A stretch of DNA of 14,974 nucleotides from an uncultured Bacilli bacterium (GTDB lineage Bacteria > Bacillota_I > Bacilli_A > RF39 > UBA660). Positions 6,863-13,603 of this stretch are shown here, piece by piece. Each line of letters begins with the position of its first letter. The stretch's first letter is position 1. The DNA lies in NCBI GenBank assembly GCA_934101605.1, contig CAKORS010000022.1, positions 1 to 14,974 on the forward strand. Reading direction: 5' to 3'. The translations under genes were made by a program, and so were the position numbers. Under the pieces are notes generated by a model, which had not been told where the DNA came from, made no database searches, and worked only from the letters and a program-made list of their open reading frames with translations.

Positions 6863-7846
6863 ATGGATAAAATACTAGATAAAAATGATAAAGATGTAGA
6901 ATATGAAAAATCAATAAGACCTCAAAGTCTAGATGAGTATATAGGACAACAAGAAGTAAAAGAAAATATGAAAGTATTTATAAAATCAGCTAAACTAAGA
7001 GAGGAAGCTTTAGACCATGTTTTACTTTATGGTCCTCCTGGATTAGGAAAAACAACACTCGCATATATTATTGCAAATGAATTAGGAGTAGGTATTAAAA
7101 CAGCAAGTGGGCCAGCTATAGAAAAATCTGGAGATTTAGCAGCAATACTATCAACACTAGAACCTGGAGATGTTTTATTTATAGATGAAATTCATCGTAT
7201 GCCAAAATATATAGAAGAAATACTTTATCCAGCTATGGAAGACTTTACTCTAGATATTATAATTGGACAAGATGGAGCATCAAGAAATATAAAAATAGAT
7301 TTACCTCCATTTACACTAGTAGGAGCAACAACAAGAGCAGGAGACCTTTCATCTCCTCTAAGAGATAGATTTGGAATAACTAATAAAATGCAGTATTACA
7401 ACGAAAAAGAATTAATAGATATAGCAAAAAGAACTTCTAAAGTTTTAGGAACAGAAATAGATGGTGCTGCTGCAAAAGAACTTGCAAGAAGAAGTAGAGG
7501 TACACCAAGAATAGTTAATAAACTATTTAGAAGAGTAAGAGATTTTGCTGTAGTAGAAGAGTTAGACAAAATAACTTTAGAAATAACAAAAAAAGCCCTA
7601 GATAGATTAAAAATAGATGATTATGGACTAGATCAAACAGATAAAGAAATTTTGCTTACAATAATAGATAAATTTAACGGTGGTCCAGTTGGAATAGATA
7701 CATTAGCAACATCTATTGGAGAAGAAGTATCAACATTAGAAGATATGTATGAACCTTACTTAATACAAATTGGGTTTTTAAAAAGAACATCAAGAGGAAG
7801 AGTAGCAACTGAAGAAGCCAAAAAATATTTTAATAGAAATAATTAA
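6863..7846 (+). CDS. ruvB: Holliday junction DNA helicase RuvB
   Basis: Hexameric AAA+ ATPase that drives branch migration with RuvA. In 327 residues: N-terminal IRPQSLDEYIGQ (18-29), Walker A GPPGLGKTT (57-65), Walker B VLFIDEI (104-110), the RuvA-contacting beta hairpin region (about 124-145), sensor 1 LVGATTRAG (152-160), arginine-finger segment SPLRDRFG (164-171), sensor 2 RGTPRIVNKL (212-221), and the C-terminal winged-helix domain (about 256-327) with GGPVGIDTLA and RTSRGRVAT. All key residues are intact and the length is typical. A strong AGGAGG precedes the ATG. It is cotranscribed with ruvA, and probably with the wall hydrolase 27 nt downstream. Confidence 0.98.
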   Translation: MDKILDKNDKDVEYEKSIRPQSLDEYIGQQEVKENMKVFIKSAKLREEALDHVLLYGPPGLGKTTLAYIIANELGVGIKTASGPAIEKSGDLAAILSTLEPGDVLFIDEIHRMPKYIEEILYPAMEDFTLDIIIGQDGASRNIKIDLPPFTLVGATTRAGDLSSPLRDRFGITNKMQYYNEKELIDIAKRTSKVLGTEIDGAAAKELARRSRGTPRIVNKLFRRVRDFAVVEELDKITLEITKKALDRLKIDDYGLDQTDKEILLTIIDKFNGGPVGIDTLATSIGEEVSTLEDMYEPYLIQIGFLKRTSRGRVATEEAKKYFNRNN

Positions 7847-7873
7847 AAAGAATAATAATGGAGTTGGTTAGTA

Positions 7874-9229
7874 ATGAAGAAAATAACTACTATACTTTTC
7901 GTAGTAGGATTAATTTGCATTGCTATAGGAATAACATTTGTATATGGATATGAAAAAATAAAAATAGAAGAAATAGATATAAAAAACTATAATGAAAAAG
8001 ATAATACAATGGATATAAATATTAATATTAGTAATGTTCTTCCTATAGATGTTTATTGTGCAATTAGCAAAGATAAAGATATTAATAAATTAAAAGATAA
8101 AGATTATATAAAAGCAAAGAATAATTTATGTAGTTTTAATAAAACTTATGATGATTATTATATATTTTTAAAGTATCAAGATAATATAAAAGAAATAGGA
8201 AATCTTAATAAAATAACAAAAAAGGTAGTAAAATTTGATATAAAAGAAAATAAAATAAGTTTAGTAAAGGGTATAGATACAAAAATACCTTATGATTTAA
8301 AATCATTTGGAAGTAAAAATATTAAATGGACAGTAGAAAATAAAGATATATTAAAAATTGAAAATGATACATTAATAGGACTAAAAAAGGGAACAACAAA
8401 AGTAAAAGGAGTTATTCTTGATAAAGAAATTAATTTTTCAGTTGAAGTAACATCTTTACTAGTAGATATGCCTAAACATTTTGATTACAATAAAAGTTAT
8501 TTACCATGCAACAGATATACAAAAGAAGAAGCAGATGCACTAGATAAAGAATTATTTAATAGAATAGAAGAATCTGGAGGATATAAAACAAGAGCAGCTG
8601 TAGTAGCGGCAGCTAGATTTTTAACATTAGAGTTTCCTTATAAAATAGATTATTTCTTTGAAAATGGAAGAGCAAATAATTCAGGAATGCATCTAGCTGA
8701 AGGAGAAGGAAGATATTATAAAGTTGGATTATATCTACATGAAAGTAAGTTTAAAGATATAAAATATACTTTTGCAGGTCCTGCAATATGGGGATGTCCA
8801 CTAACTAATTATGAAAACTATGGAAGTAAATATATCAGTGGATTACCTAGTCCAAATGGGCTTGATTGTAGTGGGTTTGTAGCATGGGCCTTATTAAATG
8901 GAGGATACGATGTTGGAGATCGTGGAGCAGGAGAAACTGCAGATTCAGATTTTCAAATGACAGACTTAGGAGAAAGAGTAAGAGTTACCAATGAAATAGT
9001 ATATTCTAACAAAATAAAAGTAGGAGATCTAATTAACTGGTGGGGTCATATAGGAATAATAATAGGAATAGATAATGATACCTATTATGTTGCAGAAACT
9101 CTTGATGCATATGAAGGCTTAACAATAAGAGAGTATAAAAAAGAAAGAATGTCAAGCGTTTGGGATTATGTAATGCTTATGGATTCAGTTTATGAAAAAG
9201 AAGGCAACTACACTAATATGTGGTATTGA
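7874..9229 (+). CDS. Membrane-anchored NlpC/P60 cell-wall hydrolase with a bacterial Ig-like domain
   Basis: Extracytoplasmic cysteine peptidase likely to cut peptidoglycan stem peptides. The 451-residue protein has an N-terminal membrane helix or uncleaved signal (about 5-25), a first extracellular domain (about 28-112) with Cys62 and Cys86, a region like the Big_2 Ig-like fold (about 125-193: KIPYDLKSFGSKNIKWTVEN, then LIGLKKGTTKVKGV), a connecting helical segment (about 215-300) and the C-terminal NlpC/P60 domain. Catalytic elements are visible: LDCSGF with Cys332, GDLINWWGHIGIIIG with His392, and YVAETL (405-410) nearby. The ATG at 7874 has GGAG 10 nt upstream. It follows ruvB by 27 nt with no terminator between, so it probably belongs to the ruvAB transcript. 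Substrate and the role of the Ig-like region are not readable from the sequence. Confidence 0.85.
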   Translation: MKKITTILFVVGLICIAIGITFVYGYEKIKIEEIDIKNYNEKDNTMDININISNVLPIDVYCAISKDKDINKLKDKDYIKAKNNLCSFNKTYDDYYIFLKYQDNIKEIGNLNKITKKVVKFDIKENKISLVKGIDTKIPYDLKSFGSKNIKWTVENKDILKIENDTLIGLKKGTTKVKGVILDKEINFSVEVTSLLVDMPKHFDYNKSYLPCNRYTKEEADALDKELFNRIEESGGYKTRAAVVAAARFLTLEFPYKIDYFFENGRANNSGMHLAEGEGRYYKVGLYLHESKFKDIKYTFAGPAIWGCPLTNYENYGSKYISGLPSPNGLDCSGFVAWALLNGGYDVGDRGAGETADSDFQMTDLGERVRVTNEIVYSNKIKVGDLINWWGHIGIIIGIDNDTYYVAETLDAYEGLTIREYKKERMSSVWDYVMLMDSVYEKEGNYTNMWY

Positions 9230-9254
9230 ATATATAAATAAAATGTGATACAAT
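9226..9254 (+). promoter_or_regulatory. Candidate extended -10 promoter for queA-tgt
   Basis: TTGAAT (9226-9231), a 17-bp spacer ending in TGA, then TACAAT (9249-9254). It starts within the last codons of the hydrolase gene. The expected transcript start near 9261 leaves a leader of about 57 nt that contains the hairpin at 9281-9307. Confidence 0.55.
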
Positions 9255-9263
9255 CTATCACAT
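9243..9263. promoter_or_regulatory. Inverted repeat overlapping the queA -10 box
   Basis: ATGTGATA-CAATC-TATCACAT is a perfect 8-bp inverted repeat with a 5-nt centre that covers the predicted -10 box and transcript start. It has no T tract, so it is more likely an operator than a terminator. No candidate binding protein is adjacent. Confidence 0.45.
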
Positions 9264-9280
9264 AAAGTTGTTTAGGGAGG

Positions 9281-9307
9281 AAAAAAGCTACTTTTAGTAG
9301 TTTTTTT
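9281..9307 (+). terminator. Terminator-like hairpin in the queA leader, between Shine-Dalgarno and start codon
   Basis: AAAAAAGCTACT (9281-9292) pairs with AGTAGTTTTTTT (9296-9307) through a 3-nt loop, with one G-U wobble, and ends in seven T. It has the form of an intrinsic terminator and may end the ruvA-ruvB-hydrolase transcript. It lies immediately after AGGGAGG (9274-9280), the only good Shine-Dalgarno for queA, and 10 nt before the queA ATG. It may therefore also be an attenuator or a structural bridge of a split ribosome binding site. Confidence 0.65.
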
Positions 9308-9317
9308 AAATAATATT

Positions 9318-10358
9318 ATGAAGACAGATGATTTTGATTATTTTTTACCAGAAAATTTAATAGCACAAACACCCATACCAAATAGAGATGAGTCACGTTT
9401 AATGATACTAGATAAAAAAACAGGAAAAATAAAGCACGAAGTATTTAAAAATATAATTAATTATTTAAATCCTGGAGATTGTCTAGTTCTTAATGATACA
9501 AAAGTAATACCAGCAAGATTAATCGGAGAAAAAGAACAAACACATGCTGTAATAGAAGTTTTACTTTTAAAAGATTTACAAAGTGATATATGGGAATGTT
9601 TAGTAAAACCAGCTAAAAGAGTAAAAGCAGGAACAGTTATATCTTTTGGATCAGGGAAATTAAAACTAGAATGTATAGAAAAAAAAGATGAAGGAATAAT
9701 GAGATTTAAACTTATTTATAATGGAATATTATTAGAAATATTAGAAGAGTTAGGAACAATGCCATTACCTCCATATATACATGAAAAACTAGAAGATAAA
9801 TCAAGATATCAAACAGTGTATGCTAAAAATCTAGGTTCTGCAGCAGCACCAACCGCAGGACTTCATTTTACAAAAGAATTATTAAAGAAAATCGAAGAAA
9901 AAGGAATAGAAGTTTTATATATAACACTACATGTAGGCTTAGGAACATTTAGACCAGTAAAAGTAGAAGATGTAACAAAACATAAGATGCATAGTGAATA
10001 CTATAGTATGAGTAAATTTGTAGCAGATAGATTAAATAAAGCAAAAGAAGAGAAAAGAAAAATAATATCAGTAGGAACAACAACTACTAGAACACTTGAA
10101 ACTATAATGAAAGAATATAATACATTTAAAGAATGTTATGGAAATACAGAAATATTTATCTATCCTGGATTTAAATTCAAAGCAATAGATACACAAATAA
10201 CAAATTTTCATTTACCTAAATCAACACTTGTTATGTTAGTATCTGCTTTTGCATCAAAAGATATAATATTAAATGCATACAAAGTAGCAGTAGAAAATAA
10301 ATATAGATTTTTCTCTTTTGGTGATGCAATGATGATAGGAGATTTTGATAATGAGTAA
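9318..10358 (+). CDS. queA: S-adenosylmethionine:tRNA ribosyltransferase-isomerase QueA
   Basis: Transfers and isomerises the ribosyl group of SAM onto preQ1 at tRNA position 34, giving epoxyqueuosine. The 346 residues carry the family landmarks: DFDYFLPENLIAQTPIPNRD (5-24), LNDTKVIPARL (58-68), PLPPYIHE (149-156), YQTVYAKNLGSAAAPTAGLH (164-183), LHVGLGTFRPV (204-214), KHKMHSEYY (221-229), GTTTTRTLE, and TNFHLPKSTLVMLVSAF near the C-terminus. Length is normal. The ATG at 9318 matches the family N-terminus, and no alternative start codon exists in frame back to the stop at 9273, yet no Shine-Dalgarno lies within the usual distance: AGGGAGG is 37 nt upstream, beyond a hairpin. It overlaps tgt by 8 nt, so the two queuosine genes are coupled. 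Confidence 0.97.
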   Translation: MKTDDFDYFLPENLIAQTPIPNRDESRLMILDKKTGKIKHEVFKNIINYLNPGDCLVLNDTKVIPARLIGEKEQTHAVIEVLLLKDLQSDIWECLVKPAKRVKAGTVISFGSGKLKLECIEKKDEGIMRFKLIYNGILLEILEELGTMPLPPYIHEKLEDKSRYQTVYAKNLGSAAAPTAGLHFTKELLKKIEEKGIEVLYITLHVGLGTFRPVKVEDVTKHKMHSEYYSMSKFVADRLNKAKEEKRKIISVGTTTTRTLETIMKEYNTFKECYGNTEIFIYPGFKFKAIDTQITNFHLPKSTLVMLVSAFASKDIILNAYKVAVENKYRFFSFGDAMMIGDFDNE

Positions 10359-11493
10359 AATGAAATATGAATTATTAAAAAAAGATAATAAAGCAAGACT
10401 TGGAGTTATTCATAGTAAGTATGGAGACTTTAACACACCAATGTTTATGCCTGTTGGAACAAGAGCAACAGTTAAAACACTTTCTCCAGAAGAACTTTAT
10501 CAAGCAAACTCTGGTATCGTTTTAGCAAATACATATCATTTATGGCTAAAACCCGGAGCAGATATAATAGAAAAAGCAGGAGATATTCATAATTTTATGA
10601 ATTATAAAAGACCTATGCTTACAGATTCTGGTGGATTTCAAGTATTCTCATTAGCAAATCCTAAAGATATAAGTGAAGAAGGGGTAAAGTTTAAAAGTCA
10701 TATAGATGGATCAAACTTATTTTTAACTCCAGAAAAATCAATTGAAATTCAAAATAAAATCGGAGCAGATATTATGATGAGTTTTGATGAATGTCCATAT
10801 TATCCATGCACTTATGAATATATGAAAAATAGTGTTGAAAGAACATTGAGATGGGCAAAAAGAGGTAAAGATAGTAATAAAAGTAAAGATCAAATGCTAT
10901 TTGGAATAGTCCAAGGTGGAGAGTTTGAAGACTTAAGAAAATATAGCGCTATAGAAACAGTAAAAATGGATTTCGATGGCTATTCAATCGGTGGGACAAG
11001 TGTTGGTGAAGGAAAAGATGTAATGTATAAAATGATAGATTATGCAATAGATTATCTGCCAGAGGATAAATTAAGATATCTAATGGGAGTAGGGGAACCA
11101 ATAGATATTTTGGAAGGAATTTATCGTGGAATAGATATATTTGATTGTGTTTTACCAACACGTATAGCACGTCACGCTAATGCATTTACAAAATTTGGAA
11201 GAATAAATCTAAAAAATGCAAAGTATAAAGAAGATTTCACACCAATCGAAAATGACTGTGATTGCTATGCATGTAAAAACTATACAAAAGCATATATTAG
11301 ACATTTAATAAATGTTGATGAAACATTTGGACAAAGATTACTTTCAATTCATAATATTAGATTTTTAATAAGATTAACTGAAGAAGCACGTGATGCTATA
11401 AAAGAAAATAGATTCATAGAATATAAAGATAATTTTATAAAAAACTATGGAGATATAAGTGATAAGAAAATGAAAAAGAAAGAGTTTAAATAA
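10351..11493 (+). CDS. tgt: Queuine/preQ1 tRNA-guanine transglycosylase Tgt
   Basis: Exchanges the guanine at position 34 of GUN-anticodon tRNAs for preQ1, the step before QueA. In 380 residues: TDSGGFQVFSL (91-101, catalytic Asp92), FGIVQGG (184-190), GGTSVGE (214-220), GVGEP (246-250), the nucleophile in DIFDCVLPTR (262-271, Asp265), and the zinc site Cys303, Cys305, Cys308 and His334, with the same Cys-to-His spacing as in characterised enzymes. A TTG at 10345 would add two residues, but AGGAG (10337-10341) lies 9 nt before the ATG at 10351, so that is the start. The queA stop overlaps it. The basic tail KKMKKKEF (372-379) is an extension with no obvious function. Genes for making preQ1 are not in the window. 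Confidence 0.97.
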   Translation: MSKMKYELLKKDNKARLGVIHSKYGDFNTPMFMPVGTRATVKTLSPEELYQANSGIVLANTYHLWLKPGADIIEKAGDIHNFMNYKRPMLTDSGGFQVFSLANPKDISEEGVKFKSHIDGSNLFLTPEKSIEIQNKIGADIMMSFDECPYYPCTYEYMKNSVERTLRWAKRGKDSNKSKDQMLFGIVQGGEFEDLRKYSAIETVKMDFDGYSIGGTSVGEGKDVMYKMIDYAIDYLPEDKLRYLMGVGEPIDILEGIYRGIDIFDCVLPTRIARHANAFTKFGRINLKNAKYKEDFTPIENDCDCYACKNYTKAYIRHLINVDETFGQRLLSIHNIRFLIRLTEEARDAIKENRFIEYKDNFIKNYGDISDKKMKKKEFK

Positions 11494-11497
11494 AATA

Positions 11498-11526
11498 TAG
11501 AAAAAAGAATATATATATGTTAAAAT
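11498..11526 (+). promoter_or_regulatory. Extended -10 promoter of proS
   Basis: TAGAAA (11498-11503), a 17-bp spacer ending in TGT, then TAAAAT (11521-11526). The -35 hexamer and spacing are identical to those before ruvA. Expected start near 11533, then GAGGG (11539-11543) and the ATG at 11550. Confidence 0.55.
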
Positions 11527-11549
11527 AACTTTAGAAATGAGGGATAAAA

Positions 11550-12980
11550 ATGAATAACAACGCAATAACACCAAGAAATAAAGATTTTGCCAAATGGTAT
11601 ACAGATGTAGTTCAAGCAGCACATTTAGTAGCGTATTCTAATGTTAAAGGATGTACTGTTATGGAACCAAATGGATATGCAATATGGGAAAATATCCAAA
11701 AAAATATGGACTATGAATTCAAAAAATTAGGACATGTTAATGTTTATATGCCTTTATTAATACCAGAAAATCTTATGAAAAAAGAAAGCGATTTAATAAA
11801 TGGATTTGCTCCAGAAGTAGCATGGGTAACACATGGAGGATCTAAAAAACTAGAAGAGAGAATGTGTATAAGACCAACTTCTGAAACATTATTTAGTGAT
11901 TATTATCAAACAGTAGTAAAATCTTACAGAGATTTACCTAAATTATATAATCAATGGTGTAGCGTATTGCGTTGGGAAAAAGAAACAAGACCATTCTTAA
12001 GAAGTAGAGAATTCTTATGGCAAGAAGGACATACTATTCATGAAACTAAGGAAGAAGCACAAGAAGAAACATTAAGAATGTTAAATTGTTATTATGATTT
12101 CTTTCATAATTACTTAGCAATTCCTTGTATAAAGGGTAAGAAAACAGAAAAAGAAAAATTTGCTGGAGCAGAATATACATATACAATTGAAGCTCTTATG
12201 TATAATGGAATAGCGCTTCAATCAGCAACAAGTCATTATTTTGGACAAAAGTTTTCTAAAGCTTATGATATAAAATTCTTAAATAGAGAAAATAAACAAG
12301 AATATGTTTATCAAACATCTTGGGGAGCATCAACTCGTATGATGGGAGCATTAATAATGGTGCATTCAGATGACAAAGGTTTAGTATTACCTCCTAAAAT
12401 AGCACCTACAAAAGTTGCTATAATACCAATCGGAGAAGATGAAGAAGTTATTTCTGTATGTAATGATATAAATGAAAAATTAACAGAAAAAAATATAACT
12501 TCTTATATAGATAACAGTAAAAAATCTCCTGGATTTAAATTTGCTGAAGCAGAAGTAAACGGAATACCAATAAGATTAGAAATAGGTAAAAGAGATTTAG
12601 CTAATAATAAAATAACACTTGCAAGAAGAGATACAAGTGAAAAAATAGAAATAGATAAAAACTCTAATGTAGTAGAATTTGTTGAAAAACTACTTTCTGA
12701 TATACAATCTAATCTATATAATAAAGCGTTAGAAAGAAGAAATGAAATGACTTACACTGCAACTAATTTAAAGGAATTAGAAGATATAATGATGAATCAT
12801 CCAGGATTTGTTAAAGCTATGTGGTGTGGAAGCGAAGAATGTGAAAACAAAATAAAAGAAATAAGAGGATGTAAATCAAGATGCATACCATTTGAAGATG
12901 AACAAGAACATATTAGCGATGTATGTGTATGTTGTGGTAATAAAGCAAAAGAAATGGTTATTTGGGATATTCAATATTAA
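11550..12980 (+). CDS. proS: Prolyl-tRNA synthetase, archaeal/eukaryotic-like type without editing insertion
   Basis: Class II aminoacyl-tRNA synthetase that charges tRNA-Pro. The 476 residues show TSE motif RPTSETLF (108-115), motif 2 LRWEKETRPFLRSREFLWQE (140-159), and motif 3 in WGASTRMMGALIMVHSDDKG (258-277). Between motifs 2 and 3 there are only about 100 residues, so the large editing (INS) domain of typical bacterial ProRS is absent. The anticodon-binding domain (about 285-385) is followed by the C-terminal zinc-type domain of the archaeal/eukaryotic group, with cysteines 426, 431, 441, 445, 459, 461 and 462 and the terminal aromatic residue (DIQY). This form is known in some bacteria, including Mycoplasma, Borrelia and Thermus relatives. 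It has its own promoter and terminator. Confidence 0.96.
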   Translation: MNNNAITPRNKDFAKWYTDVVQAAHLVAYSNVKGCTVMEPNGYAIWENIQKNMDYEFKKLGHVNVYMPLLIPENLMKKESDLINGFAPEVAWVTHGGSKKLEERMCIRPTSETLFSDYYQTVVKSYRDLPKLYNQWCSVLRWEKETRPFLRSREFLWQEGHTIHETKEEAQEETLRMLNCYYDFFHNYLAIPCIKGKKTEKEKFAGAEYTYTIEALMYNGIALQSATSHYFGQKFSKAYDIKFLNRENKQEYVYQTSWGASTRMMGALIMVHSDDKGLVLPPKIAPTKVAIIPIGEDEEVISVCNDINEKLTEKNITSYIDNSKKSPGFKFAEAEVNGIPIRLEIGKRDLANNKITLARRDTSEKIEIDKNSNVVEFVEKLLSDIQSNLYNKALERRNEMTYTATNLKELEDIMMNHPGFVKAMWCGSEECENKIKEIRGCKSRCIPFEDEQEHISDVCVCCGNKAKEMVIWDIQY

Positions 12981-13004
12981 TATCCTTTTTCTTTTGCAAA
13001 ATAA

Positions 13005-13025
13005 AAAACTCTAAATAAGAGTTTT
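13005..13025. terminator. Bidirectional terminator between proS and the thioredoxin-like gene
   Basis: AAAACTCT (13005-13012) pairs with AGAGTTTT (13018-13025) around a 5-nt loop. An A run on the left and T-rich sequence on the right let it work on both strands. It overlaps the stop codon of the converging minus-strand gene. Confidence 0.8.
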
Positions 13026-13470
13026 ATTTAATATATCCAGTATTTTTTAACTTTCTTAATACTACATCTTGTTCTACAGAACCAACAATTCTATTCATAG
13101 TAGATTCTTTTCCATCTTTAATAAATACAACAGTAGGGGTTCCTGTAATAGTAATATTAGCTTCATTAATAGTACTGCTATCATCATCTCTTTTTATTTG
13201 TTCATCATTTAAAATATTAAGTCTTAAATAGTAAGCATGAACTTCATTAGCTTGCAAAACCCTTTCAAATACAGGAGTAAATTCAGCACAATGAGAACAT
13301 TCATCTTGTTTTAAATAAAGAATAAAAGTTTCATTTTTATCTAACTTGTCTATAAGTTCACTATAACTAATTTCTTTTAAATAATCTCCACTTTTACTAT
13401 TAAAACTAAACACTACTATAAATAAAACAACAACTATAATAACTAATATTATCCATAATTTATTTTTCAT
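13024..13470 (-). CDS. Membrane-anchored thioredoxin-like protein with a CSHC active site
   Basis: The 148-residue protein has an N-terminal membrane helix (about 5-22) and an extracytoplasmic thioredoxin-fold domain. The redox motif is Cys58-Ser-His-Cys61 within DECSHCAEFTPVFE, and the cis-proline loop is GTPTVVFI (110-117, Pro112). The shape resembles the bacteriocin-transport-accessory/thiol-oxidoreductase branch of the family and not cytosolic thioredoxin, which usually has CGPC. The ATG has AGAGGTG 6 nt upstream. It converges with proS and is divergent from the large cysteine-containing membrane protein, so it may oxidise or isomerise disulfides in that protein outside the membrane (inference). 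Whether it oxidises or reduces cannot be told from sequence. Confidence 0.88.
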   Translation of the reverse strand: MKNKLWIILVIIVVVLFIVVFSFNSKSGDYLKEISYSELIDKLDKNETFILYLKQDECSHCAEFTPVFERVLQANEVHAYYLRLNILNDEQIKRDDDSSTINEANITITGTPTVVFIKDGKESTMNRIVGSVEQDVVLRKLKNTGYIK

Positions 13471-13487
13471 ATAAACACCTCTATCTA

Positions 13488-13496
13488 ATCATAACA
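13488..13496 (-). promoter_or_regulatory. Candidate extended -10 element for the thioredoxin-like gene
   Basis: On the minus strand TGT-TATGAT occupies 13496-13488. No good -35 lies 17 bp upstream. The predicted start near 13481 would fall in the Shine-Dalgarno (complement of 13476-13482), so the leader would be about 10 nt, or the element is not the real one. Confidence 0.35.
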
Positions 13497-13506
13497 CAAA
13501 AATAAT

Positions 13507-13542
13507 AAAATAGATAAAAAAAGATATTATTTTATCTATTTT
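13507..13542. repeat. 13-bp inverted repeat between the divergent thioredoxin-like and membrane-protein genes
   Basis: AAAATAGATAAAA (13507-13519) and TTTTATCTATTTT (13530-13542) are perfect inverted copies with a 10-nt centre (AAAGATATTA). It lies midway in the 133-nt gap between two divergent starts, where no transcript is expected to end, so an operator is more likely than a terminator. I saw no strong plus-strand promoter in this gap: TATATT at 13551-13556 is the best -10, without a good -35. Confidence 0.6.
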
Positions 13543-13603
13543 TATGTTATTATATTTATATGAAAGATAACTTAATAACTAAAAAGAAAGTAATGGTGAT
13601 AGT

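Noticed and set aside
9261..9317. preQ1-I riboswitch in the queA leader
   Set aside because: The leader has no G-rich/C-rich P1 stem and no C-rich segment of the kind the preQ1-I aptamer needs; only the A-rich run and the terminator-like hairpin are present.
10345..10350. TTG start of tgt
   Set aside because: AGGAG is 9 nt before the ATG at 10351, which is the normal spacing, and the extra two residues are not needed.
10949..11622. Minus-strand frames inside tgt and at the tgt/proS junction
   Set aside because: Antisense to conserved enzyme genes, low-complexity hydrophobic products, no ribosome binding sites.
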